Part shown: piece by piece, positions 14,172 to 25,700 of the stretch | How the letters are laid out: every line of letters starts with the position of its first letter | Position numbering within the stretch: position 1 is the stretch's first letter | Source: Pholis gunnellus | Lineage: Eukaryota; Chordata; Actinopteri; Perciformes; Pholidae | NCBI GenBank assembly: GCA_910591455.2 | Contig: OU342808.1 | Coordinates: 13,962,404 to 14,026,403, forward strand | Length of the DNA: 64,000 bases | Direction of reading: 5' to 3' | Position numbers and translations under genes: made by a program | Notes under the pieces: model-generated | Told to the model about the DNA's origin: nothing | Databases searched by the model: none | What the model saw: the letters and a program-made list of their open reading frames with translations, nothing else

Positions 14172-15232
14172 GTAGACTACACGGGAAAAAGGGGTACGAA
14201 GAAGAAGCGTGTTTGGTAACATTTTAAACAGATTTGAGATTATAAGATTATAACAGTGATGATTTGTAAGAATTAACTTTTAAAAAGGTGATGTTGTGAT
14301 CGAATGATATGTGTAGATGTTTTAACTATATTTATTTACCGTTAGCTTAGCGTTACCTCAATATAAATGATACACACAGTTAACTATACCAGTAATGTTA
14401 ACAGTCAAGTGTATCTAACGTTACGTTAGCTAACACCCAACTGACGAAAATGACACTCGATTTTAAATAACCTAACGTTAACTAATATGATTTAAGTTGA
14501 ATAGTAAAATAAATATAGGAAGGTATATTTCACAATAAGAACATATACTTGAGATTATAGGTACACACTAAAAAACGTACTAAGTAAAACAGTTACTTAT
14601 TCAACGTTACATAGATATGTTTGTCAGTTTGTTATTTTGGAAAGCTTGTGATCCTACGGTGACTGCCTGTTTTGATTGCTATTGATTGGACATCACTGTA
14701 TAATGTTTTCTAGCAACCCAATTACACATTAACTAAAGTTTAGCTAAACTAGTTAAGACATTCATAAATTCTAATGGTGCAACTTGATTCAGTGAAATCA
14801 CTTGGTTTAGGCTAGCTAGTATAAAGAACATTGGAATTAAGGATTTGTCACGCATTTTAGTAATGGATTTAGTCTGTGCCTCTCAGATATTGTGCCTCAT
14901 ACATAATTTGTATTCTGAAAGGAATTACTGTTAGCACGAGGGCTGTGTTCATATGCAAATTCAATTCCTGAAAGTATTGATGGAATTATACTTTTATATC
15001 AAAGTACCCATGGAAAAATTAATCCTGTCAAGTTTGATCACTACCACCAGAGTGTGCTAATGTCCACCATATGACATTTTCCCAGCAACATGCAAACTGA
15101 TAGGGACTGACTGACGTTGTTCCATGTTAAATTGTTTATTTTTTCACACTTAATACATCAACGTCCTTGTCACCCATGTTTTGATTTTTCTAACATTTGC
15201 TTTTTATATTTCAAACCAGCCTCTGAACCAAG

Positions 15233-17612
15233 ATGCCACGTTCTGCAATTAAGACCCAAGAAAACCGAAATCGTAGGTCTGTCCAAGTGGACACACCTCC
15301 GACGCAAGACCTGGATGACATTATCCCTGGTTGCTTAACTCAGGCCCAATGGACGGACATGTTGATCCAAGAGGATGCAGATGAGGCAGTGGGGGAGATC
15401 ATGGAGGAACTGATGAGCAAGCTCATGGAAGGTTGTTTCAAAGTGTACATTGAGAGACAGGTAAAACTGAAAAGATTATTTTTATTTCACTTCAATGTGA
15501 ATATCATCTCAGTGATTGACACACGTGGAGAGACCGATAAAATGATTTATCTTACTGTCATTCATTTCAACCACACATAATATATGTACGACATCCATGA
15601 TGTTTCCTGTTTTTGCCCTCAAGATAGCACCTTTCTCCGCATCCTGGGCCAAGAGCTACCTCACACAGATGCTAGAGCGGCAAATCCTGTGCCTAGATGA
15701 AGGGGAAGGACCCGAGGAAGCATCTAAAACAGAAGACTCCGAGCCTATGCCACCAACTTCAGATGCCTGGGTTCAAGGATGTGTGCCTATTGTAAATGCT
15801 ACTCCTCGACCTCACTCCGCCTCACAACAGGTATACTTAGACTCTTCTGCAAGTCTCTTCAGATTTCAACCAAGAGGTTATCTGTACTAGGGCTGCAACT
15901 AACGATTATTTTAATAATCGATTAATCTGTTGATTATTTGTTTGATTAATCAATGAATCGGATAAAAAAACAAAAAAGCATTAATTTCCAACTCTTTATT
16001 CAAAAACAGAACTGACAGTGCAAATTCACAGTGCAAAAAATCTTCAGAAAGTGCAAACAGGTTGCTCGAACATCCCTGAGCTGTTAAAGTAATACATTTT
16101 TTTAAAAATAGACTAATATCACGAGTGGGGTTCAGCGGGTTACCCACGCCTCTCGGCGAAGGGTAGACACACGCTGATCCACTCAGTGTGGCGCGCGTGC
16201 AGCCCCGGACATCTAAGGGCATCACAGACCTGTTATTGCTCAATCTCGTGTGGCTGAACGCCACTTGTTCCTCTAAGAAGTTGGACGCCAACCGCACGGG
16301 GCCGTGTAACTAGTTAGCATGCCAGAGTCTCGTTCGTTATCGGAATTAACCAGACAAATCGCTCCACCAACTAAGAACGGCCATGCACCACCACCCACAG
16401 AATCGAGAAAGAGCTATCAATCTGTCAATCCTTTCCGTGTCCGGGCGGGGTGAGGTTTCCCCCGGCCGTCCCTCTTAATCATGGCTCCAGTTCAGAGAAA
16501 ATCCCACAAAATAGAACCGGAGTCCTATTCCATTATTCCTAGCTGCGGTATTCAGGCGACCGGGCCTGCTTTGAACACTCAAACATCTCCGCGACTTATT
16601 GAGTGGCGTAATAATCGCACGACACAACGAATCGATAATGAAATTCGTTGCCAACTCTTTTAATAATCGATTTTTATCGATTTTATCGATTCGTTGTTGC
16701 AGCCCTAATCTGTACCTATATCTATTTGTCTATATTTGTTTCTAACAGGATGATGACATTGGTCAGGTCCCAGTACAAAGAGAGCCAAGAGTCAACCAGC
16801 AATGTAATACGATGGTCCAAGCAAAAGGCTCTCCAACGCAATCTGAAAAGGAAACACGTCCCAGGAGGCCTGTCAGTTACGAGTGCTATGAAGTGCGTAG
16901 TCCTCAGCCTCCACCAAAAATTGATCTAAAGAAAAAGCAGTGGGTTAATTTACCACCAATTCCCAAGCCAGTTCCAAGCAAATTACTTCCGCTCCGATCG
17001 TGTTCAGTAGAGAACAGGGATGTGGATGTAGAGGGAAGAAATGTTAGACATTCTGTTTATAACAACACAACTGGATCATTATATCAGCATAAGAGCTACC
17101 AACCGGTACAAAAGCTTGATCCCTCCTGCCTGCCTCGACACTGCATCTTTCCTCCGTATGAGATTGTGGATAAAAACAACACAAAACCTAAGTCCAAGAA
17201 ACCAAGTGGACTATCCAAACCAGAACCAAGATATAACATGCAGCAAACTGAGTGGACAGTAGCCTCACAGAAGCAACTAACCAGCTCCAAGGATCAACCA
17301 ACAAAGTGTCAGAGGGGAAATGCGGCAGATGTCTCGTTGAAGAAATTGTCCCCCTCTAGACATGACCGGATGGTGTCCTCTGGACCTCTGAGGCTGGACA
17401 CAATGGTTTTGGCCAAGGGTGTTTCTCTCTTGGATTCGCAGGCAGTTGAAATACACCCTCTCAAAAGCAACCCTCCTACCAAGTCTACCAAGCTGAGGCT
17501 GATACGAAGTGATGTTGCCGTGCCACTGCTTTCAGTTGATCAGGTAACCACAGGTCCACCGCCTCAAGTCACCCCATTGTCTCAGACCAAGAACTGTGAC
17601 AATGGATTATAA
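15233..17612 (+). CDS. c2orf81: C2orf81 orthologue, uncharacterised protein (3 coding exons)
   Basis: Coding exons 15233-15460, 15624-15830 and 16749-17612 join in phase 0 with GT-AG introns, giving 432 residues. The acceptor at about 15219 implies an untranslated first exon. The N-terminal half carries the family pattern: a DDIIPGCL segment followed by a long acidic helix ([27 protein letters not shown]), then [18 protein letters not shown]. Near the middle, [16 protein letters not shown] matches the LDP-LP-H motif of human C2orf81, and [11 protein letters not shown] near the end matches the human AxGVS motif. The rest is polar and low in predicted structure. Molecular function is unknown; the X-box upstream suggests a ciliary role. 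The second intron contains a hAT element carrying 18S rRNA sequence. A donor inside the last exon (CAG|gtaacc after 17543) allows an alternative end with an exon at 17893-17919. Confidence 0.85.
15880..16715. mobile_element. Non-autonomous hAT element (820 bp) carrying antisense 18S rRNA sequence
   Basis: The element body is 15888-16707. It begins TAGGGCTGCAAC and ends GTTGCAGCCCTA, as an inverted repeat. Perfect 8-bp target duplications (ATCTGTAC) lie at 15880-15887 and 16708-16715; TIRs plus an 8-bp duplication define the hAT superfamily. AT-rich ATCGATTA-type repeats sit inside both ends. The core, about 16118-16580, reads as reverse-complement 18S ribosomal RNA. It is inserted in an intron of the C2orf81 orthologue and encodes no transposase, so it must have been moved by another element. 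Confidence 0.93.
16118..16580 (-). pseudogene. Internally deleted 18S rRNA gene fragment inside a hAT element
   Basis: On the minus strand two 18S blocks are recognisable. Bases 16460-16118 include the conserved run from the GAAACCTCACC region through ATTGACAGATTGATAGCTC, GGTGGTGCATGGCCGTTC and CGATAACGAACGAGACTC to the CGTGTG-CTACCC region near helices 41-42. Bases 16580-16461 include GAGTGTTCAAAGCAGGCCCG, ACCGCAGCTAGGAATAATGG and TTAAGAGGGACGGCCGGGG. The two blocks are joined where a few hundred rRNA bases, estimated from memory of the gene, should lie; the joint falls in a run of C. Point differences show it is not under rRNA constraint. Minus-strand frames here translate to the well-known spurious rDNA peptide and are not genes. 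Confidence 0.92.
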
Positions 17613-18449
17613 AATTTTGTGATAACACAACTGTCGCTGTATTTAGAGCAGAATTAGCCATACTAATAATAGATAATTATAGAATATATGAAAAGAATGC
17701 CTAGAGTTTGATAGACGTTCCTCATATAAAAACTACAACACTGTGAAGCAAGGACATTTGATTATGGACTATTAAGACTGAATTAATATTAAGTCTATGT
17801 GCTTGTCATATTCAAAGCTCAACACTAACTGTGAGGCTAAATCGTGTTTTGGCCTAACCTGAGGAAACGCCTCTTTAACCTGCCTGTGACAGGAACCTTG
17901 GGAGAAGGATGACTTATGAAGGCACAGCGCAACAAGAAAGGGACCTCCAATGTGCCATGGAAGTTAAATGGCAACACAGAAAGGAGAGAACGACCATCAA
18001 AACTGCTCCACCACCCACGAATACCACATATGTCACAACTGCCCACACTTCAACAGAACCCTGTGGACCCAAGATTGGCCAAGACCCACAAATGATCCAT
18101 CTTAGTAACAGGATGACAGTCATACTCGACTGTGAGTGATTGCCTACGATGATGATTTTACAAATACATTTTCTGTGCCTCCATATAGTAGATGAAGTCA
18201 GTTCATTACTGTAGGTATGCTTAAATTACAGGTGTTTCTATTATTTGGTCTACCCCATTTATATCATTGAGGGTAGGCTAAATAACGGAAACACTTCTGT
18301 GTATAATGCAATAAAGTTCAACAACATCCCCGACTACACCCTCCAAAATGATCCTACAGTTGAATCAACACTTCCAACAAAATCTTAACATTATAACTTT
18401 CATAAAGAGACAATTCATTGCAGGGCTACTGCATCAACAGACTGTATGC
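17613..18449. other. C2orf81 3' region and intergenic DNA
   Basis: Contains the possible alternative last exon of C2orf81 (17893-17919, good acceptor ctgtgacag, ending TGA). An AATAAA at 18310-18315 could serve as its polyadenylation signal. No other gene was seen. Confidence 0.5.
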
Positions 18450-19315
18450 CAGAGATGGGCAAAAATACATCAAAATGTATTTTGATACAAAATACCCCCA
18501 AATAAATGTATTACAACAATATACAAAATACTGGTGCGAGAAAATGTAACAAAATACATGTATTTTGTATTTAAAATATAGGAAATACTTTTTTCTGGAT
18601 TTTCTGTTTTCTCACAATGTGGTATAGCAGAGAATTCAGGTTTATATAATGTACACAAAGCTCTGGTGAACCCCACAAACAGGAAGAACAGTCACAGAAT
18701 GTCAGTGTAACTAAGCAAAGCTATTAAAAGACAACAACTTGATTATGTACATATATATATATTTTTATTAATGGGACTTAAGCCCATAAACTTTGGCTTT
18801 GTATCAACATATCAACACATATTCATCACATATGACATACAAGCTCCCAATCTCCCTCTTCCTATAGCTAGCTACTCGACTGATAAGTTAACTTGCTAAA
18901 CACTGGCTATGCACTAGCCTAGACCGCATGCTAGCGTCATTAGCATGTTGGCATCGATGGCTAGCTTGATATTATAACCATCACCATGTATATACAATAG
19001 GCTAGCCAGACCCAGACATAAGTTATACATCAAGCTAGTTGACATCTGTCACACTCAGATAAAATATTTACCTCGGCAGACAATCCGTTGAACTTGAAGA
19101 TCTGAAGACTGAACTCGTGAACTGTTTTTTGATTCGTGGAGAAAGTATTTTGAGTATTTTAAATACAAAATTACTCCACTCTGAAGTATTTTGTTACAAA
19201 TTACGTTCGACTTTTAATCGGCCCTATCAAATACAAATTACAAAATACTCAAAAGTAATTGCAATACGTATTTCAAAGACAAGTAATAGAAATACTGCCC
19301 ATCTCTGCTGTATGC
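18442..19315. mobile_element. Non-autonomous hAT element (858 bp), CAGAGATGGGCA termini
   Basis: The element body is 18450-19307. Its ends are CAGAGATGGGCA and the exact reverse complement TGCCCATCTCTG, flanked by a perfect 8-bp duplication CTGTATGC (18442-18449 and 19308-19315). Both subterminal regions are full of ATTTTGTAT/ATACAAAAT words. The interior is rich in GCTAGC words and has no coding capacity. It lies between C2orf81 and nol6. Confidence 0.93.
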
Positions 19316-19492
19316 ACACAGCAATATTAATCTGCAGCTGCTGCAAAGAACTGGCAAAGATGTGTGGTGATTTGAATTAAAAATAGCAATACAAACTGAA
19401 AAATATGATGATGGAATTTTTTTATAGCGAGCATTCATAAATTAAGTTTTTTACTGCATGAGCATTTTTCCCCCCAGTGGCTCTAGAGAGCA

Positions 19493-19603
19493 CCAATCGC
19501 ACGGGAGACTGCTCGTGCAACCTATCTTGTTGAAGCCGGTTGGGTAGGCGGCTCAAGAAGCGGCGAACCAATCACCATTCACCCTCACCGCTTCTACACC
19601 AAT
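19493..19603 (+). promoter_or_regulatory. Cluster of three CCAAT boxes upstream of nol6
   Basis: CCAAT occurs in the same orientation at 19493-19497, 19568-19572 and 19599-19603 (contexts ACCAATCG, ACCAATCA, ACCAATCAG), 130-240 bp upstream of the nol6 ATG. There is no TATA box nearby. CCAATCA/G is the NF-Y binding motif and is typical of TATA-less housekeeping promoters, which fits nol6. Confidence 0.55.
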
Positions 19604-19734
19604 CAGCGAAATATTGTCTTTGGTAGCACGTTTGACTGACCCTTTGCACATGTGAGAGCGCAATGAAGGGAAAGCAGTGTTGATCAAAACTTTACAAATA
19701 TCGGAATTATCATCACATTGAAAGCATATCAGAC

Positions 19735-22700
19735 ATGAAGAAGAAGCTGACAGTTGCTGAGGACCCGGCAGAGGTAAGACTGGCGACATGTGTTGACTAA
19801 CTACCGCTTAGTTAGCACACGAGATAGTCTATGGTAACACGGGTGTTGCTTGCATGCGTTGCCAACTGCACGTTCCATTGGTAAGACTTTGCTTAATGTC
19901 TACTTAAGATAAACTGAATGTACAGCAGATACAGTCAGTAATAATTTTAATATATAATCGTTTGGCAAATACCAGAATTAACCCTCTAATAGTATTTTTA
20001 GTTAGCCCGGGGTTTATATCAAATGCTGGTTATCTGATTCCTTACACTTAATACAAGACACGTTGAAAGTTGACTCAACTGCTACCACATGTTTTATTTT
20101 ACAGATGATTCCCTCAGAGGGTCACGAGGAGGAGGAGGACGACGAGGTTCCGGTTAAAGCCAAGAGGAGCAAACCTGGGGAGGACGGTGGGGAGGAGGAG
20201 GTCTATCACCCGGTGAAGCTGTCCCGAAGTGATCTGTACAGACCTCCCACAGCAGAGGAGCTCAACCAGCTGAAAGAGGCGGAGAGCCTGTTTCACTGCA
20301 GCCTGCTCAAAATGCAGGTGAGACCTCTTGACTCAGTGACGTGGGGACGGCCGGGGACATGAAAAGGAATGGGGGTTATGCCTTAAGTCAAGCTTGTTGT
20401 CCCATGTAAACAATAACACACTTTCACACATACTAGTAAATGTCTATGATCTACCCCCAATAACAGATGGAAGAGCTGCTGAAGGAGGTCGCCCTGAGTG
20501 AGCGTAGGAAACAGCAAATCGATTCCTTTATTCAGACGGTCACCAAGCTGCTCCAGACCGTACCAGATTCACCAGAGGTTGAGGTATTTATCTCAGCACT
20601 TTATCTGTAAGACTAGTGTCATAATTTGGCATAGAACCTCAGTTTCATTCTTTCAGCTTTCCACAGATATAAACATGTAACCACATTTTTTTTTTTTTAA
20701 CTTAATCTCTCTTTGTGTTCAGGTGAGTGACCCGTCATGGCTGTCAAGTGCAGTCAAGGTCCCTTTCCTCCTGGTGCCCAAAACAACAAAAGGCAAGTTC
20801 CACATGGCACCCCCTGCCTCTGTAGATCTGATCGGCAGCTACCCCCTGGGCACCTGCACCAAACCACGCGTCACGGTGGACCTGGCTGTCACAATCCCAG
20901 CTGTAAGTCACCTGCCAACCGTTTATTCATTTCAATACAACACTTGAAGCCTCGAGAGCAATGTGCTGAATGCAATGTGACAATATATTCTCGAGATTGT
21001 AAGAGACTCCATTGTCTTCTGTCCGCTCATCTGTGCGTTATTAGGATGTCCTCCACCCAAAGGACGTCTTGAACCAGAGGTATCCGAGGAAAAGGGCTCT
21101 CTACCTGGCCGGCCTGGCCCAGCATCTGGCGTCCTCCTCTGACATCGGAAGCATGCGGTACTCCTGTCTTCATGGCAATCGGCTCCGACCCGTTCTGCTG
21201 CTTACCCCTCCAGGTATTTACCTTTTTTAATTAACATCGTATTGTACACAAACTGCCAACCTTCAAGAGCATTGTATTTTGTTTTCGTTGCATGGATTTG
21301 ACCAGCAATTCATTTTCTTTGCATGTGCTTGTTTAGCAGTATTTTGTTTTGGTTATGATTGTGATGCTGTCCCCGTATCTCAGGTAAAGACTCTTCCAGC
21401 TTCACCTTACGTGTTCATGCCTCTCCGCCTCCTGGATTCTTCAAGCCCAGCCGTTTCCACCCACAGAGGAATAATATCCGGACCGAGTGGTACAGCGAAC
21501 TGCAGCCCTCCCAGTGTGGTAAGAGTGTTATTTTATCCACCAAGCTCTTCAAAAATTATCCACCTGTAATCACTCGATCATAAGTATATTCAGGACCACA
21601 TTTTCGACGACGGTTCAATCAAAATATCAGACCAATTTCTATTGTTTGTTTGTTTTGTTGCAGAGGGCAGCGGACCCCCCACTCCGCATTACAACAGCTC
21701 TGTTCTGGGGGATTTGCTGCCCAGGGCTCACCTCCAGTTTCTTTCCGCTGTCAGCTCCCAGTGCTCAGCTTTTGCTGATGGAGTGGCTTTGCTCAAAGTC
21801 TGGCTTCGGCAAAGAGAGCTTGACCAGGTAGGAGGCTTGAAAGGGTTCTTTTGCTTCCAGAGCTTACTTCCTTCTTTTTACGTTGTATTTATTTACTCGT
21901 CTTCTGACACTGTTTATCTCACCTCACCACTGTGTTGCTCACTCAATGTGTTCTAGGGCACTGGTTGCTTTAATGGCTTCCTGGCTTCAATGTTGTTGGC
22001 TTATCTGCTGACCACTCACAGAATCAGTAACTCTATGACAGCCTATCAGCTGCTTCGGAACAGCTTGAACTTCCTGGGTAAGAACATTTAACATCAGCTA
22101 AACCACAGTATTGTTTTTTTAAATAATGGTAATGTGTAGCACAATTTGATATATGGAAGATGACCTTACAGAAATTTGGTTATCACTTTTTTGAATATCT
22201 TGTAACTTACCCACCTCTCATTCAACCCCTCAGCATCTACAGACCTGACAGTGAATGGAATAAGCTTAGCCAGAGATCCTGACTCTACAGCTGTGAGTGG
22301 TCTAAATCTGTGCAAGAAGTGTATTCACTCTTTAGTTTCCCTCCTAAATGAATCATTATTGTCCCCTTTCTTTTCTTTTCCCCGCAGCCATCTCTTCCAG
22401 AGTTCCACGATGCGTTCCAGGTAGTGTTTGTTGACCCGTCAGGACATCTCAACATGTGTGCTGACATGACGGCTTGTACCTACAAACAGGTAAATACTGT
22501 AAAAGTGTTATATGTGTTCAAACTAGATTCTTTTGACACTGGTGAGATTGAGCAGCAGGTTCTGATCATTTTCATTGCGTTGGTTCTCAGCTGCAGCATG
22601 AGGCGACTGTATCGATGCAGTTCTGGGACGACCCTACGGTGGACGGCTTCCACAGCCTCCTCATGACACCCAAACCCATGATCAGGACAAGCGACCACGT

Positions 22701-25700
22701 GTTCCAGTAAGGCTCTGTTTATCAGCTAATGCAACAAAACAACATGTTATCCAGTCCTTGTGTTGTGTACTACATTAGCAGCTTAGTTTTACACCTCCTC
22801 TTCAACATACATCATTTTCCACTTAGCATGACACGTGTTCACGTCACTGTTACAGATTCCAGCTAAAGATAGTTTATACACCTTCTCAAATGTCAGGTAA
22901 TAAATAGGGTACTGGAAAGAAAAAACATTCTACTGCTAGTGTAACATCACAATAGTTCTTTTTCCTTTCAGAACAGATCTCCTTCACTCTGTCTTTGACT
23001 TCCCATACTCATCCTGCTTTTCATCCTCCACTCAGGTTGTGTGAGCTGGTGAAGCTTCAGTCCTGCTGTAAGAAAATGAATCTCCTCAGTGAGCTGATGG
23101 ACCACAGTGGAGATTACGTCCACACTGCGCTCCCTTTTATTTTGTCCCTGCTTCAGCGTGGACTGGGCCAAAGGATCCACCTCCTCACCCACTCCCTCTC
23201 GCCTGACCCTGAGGTAGGAAAGATTTACACTCGGAGGTTACAGTCATCTACGTCTGGCTTGCTCCACTAGCAGAACGTAAACACTGACTTTTGAGTGCTT
23301 CATTTCATGATTCTGCTAAGCTACCGTTAACAAACCTGCACTAATACTGCTACTATAACAGTATGTTTTTGACTCAAACCACTTTGAACGTGTCTTACAA
23401 CACACGTACGTATGATTAACAATCTTCAGATCACTGTTTTCGTTGAACTCTCCATTTTTGTTTCATCACAGTGGTCTGTGGAGAGTGAAGCCCCAAAACA
23501 CAAAGCTCAACCTCCTCTCTCCTTCGGTTTGCTCCTAAGTCCGGAGCTGGCAGCCTCTGTCCTGGAAAGAGGCCCCGCTGCAGACAGCCCCACGGTAACC
23601 TCACCGCTCTCTCCTTCCTCTGCATGTGTGTCGGGTTTTATTTTTTATCGGGATTGAAGATACAAGGCCATTTGACCTAACTCTACATAATTAGTATATT
23701 AAAAGTTCTACAAAGGAACACATTTGTACTTACTACTTACCATACAGTGTATTTGATTAGTTAAGACCTGAAATTTAAATATTCACATACGCTTCATCTA
23801 ATATGATTGTAAACCTTTTTAAGAATGTTATACTATTTTGCAGCATTTATGTAATTACTACACACTTGTATTTTTGATATGGCAGGCATTTGCAGCTGTT
23901 CTTGTCACTTGCAAGAGAGACAAACCTGTCGCAGTACTGTACAGAATTTGTTTTGTTGACTTTATCATTTATATGCTTGTGTTGGGATTCAATAATAACG
24001 GCGGTGTTCTTCTGCTAGGCGGCTGAGTTTCGTCAGCTGTGGGGTTCTCGCTCCGAGCTGCGTCGCTTCCAGGACGGCTCCATCACCGAGGCGGTGCTGT
24101 GGGACGGAGAGAGCATGTGCCAAAAGAGACTGGTCCCCAGACAGATCATAACACACCTGCTACAGCTGTATGTATTTTATCTCGGCATACTGAGACAGAT
24201 TTCACATTAATATTGTTAATAATACAGTGTTGGTTTGGTCACTGAGTGTCTAGCTGTATTGATAATACAAATATTTAGTATGCTGTCATGATAACAAATG
24301 AACAAACCAGAGATGTTTCTTCTTCATTGTTTTTTCCCTCCAGAGTGTTATCTTGATTTGTAGACTATTGTATAGATATCTAATCAAAGTATAGGGTAAT
24401 GGCTGTGTTGAGGTAACGGTTACACTAGGGCTGCACAATTAATCGAATTTTAATCGCGATCACGATTTTGGCTGCCACAATTAAATGAGCATGATCGTCA
24501 GCGATATTGACGTTTAATGCGTGCTCTGCTACATATTAAATCAAGCGCTTCCTCAACTAACAGTCAGCCAACCACCAGGGGGACAACGAGGTGGGAGGTG
24601 TCATTCGTGCACCCTGCAATGGCAGGTAGAAGAGTAGAGAGACAGGAGCTTGAACGCTGAGTACTTTTGCTTTATTTATTTACACGCCGGCATGTCATGT
24701 CTGTCACTACATGGTCGCGCATTTACAATTCCCCTGCTCTCTGCCCCCCCCCAGCTGTAAACCTAGGGAAAACACTGAAAATAATTAATGAATAATCGTG
24801 ATCTCAATATTGATTAAAATAATCGTGATTATGATTTTGGCCATAATCGTGCAGCCCTAGGTTACACTGTTCGGTGCCTCCACTAGATGCTTGCGTATGC
24901 CTGATGTTTCATGCTGAATACCAAGGATTTGTAGTGGCAATGTGTTTACTCGGATATTACTAACATAATTTTACGATTGGCTCACTGTCCACTGTTTTAA
25001 TCCAGCCGTCAAGTGAGGTGTTGAGGCAAAGCACCGTGTTTAAATGTTAGGAACTACATTAAGGTATAGTTCAAGTTAAGCATTTGACTGCAGCTCAGCT
25101 TTCTAACTTTTTGTTGACTGAAATTTAAAAACTAAAATAGTTTGTCATTATTCACATCAACAGTGGAAGAGTAGCTGCCATCTTCCCCATCCTCTTATCT
25201 TAACATCCAATCAGATGTCGAATGGGAAGTCGGAGTAAACCTCCATCACGTGCTGTCATGGAAGTTATGCATTTCTGTTTACAAAGATCATCATGTCAAC
25301 ATGCTCTGGGCTCAGTCTAGTACGCATTGTTGCAAATGATTGTCCGGCCTCTGACAATAGAGACGGCAGCGATACCCCAGGTACACACAAATAGTGCCTC
25401 GCCAGAGTGGCCAATTTGGGGAATCTCGGTCCGTTCACCCTCCACCATTCAAGAGGGTTTATGTCCAGTGACGGAGCAATGTCTCTCAAGTAGTAATCTA
25501 CCTGAGCTTCAGAGTCTGTGGCATAGGAGGAACTGTAGTTGTCTCCTAGGAGCAACATCATGGTGTTTTTGGTGTCACTTCTCAGTTGCGAGGGCATTGC
25601 CACCTGGCTAATATCAGGTGTGACCAGGATCTCCTGCTGTTCCTCCTTTGGGCCCACAGTCGTAGTTATCACGTCTAATTTTGAAACCAGTTCGTGCAGT

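Noticed and set aside
15950..16297. Minus-strand open frame of 115 codons resembling database hypothetical proteins
   Set aside because: It is the translation of antisense 18S rRNA sequence inside the hAT element (the familiar [16 protein letters not shown] peptide); not a gene.
22972..23035. An earlier acceptor (tttcag at 22971) for nol6 exon 12
   Set aside because: Using it adds 64 bases and leads to a stop shortly after; the acceptor at 23035 keeps the frame and matches the family alignment (HVFQLCELVKLQ).
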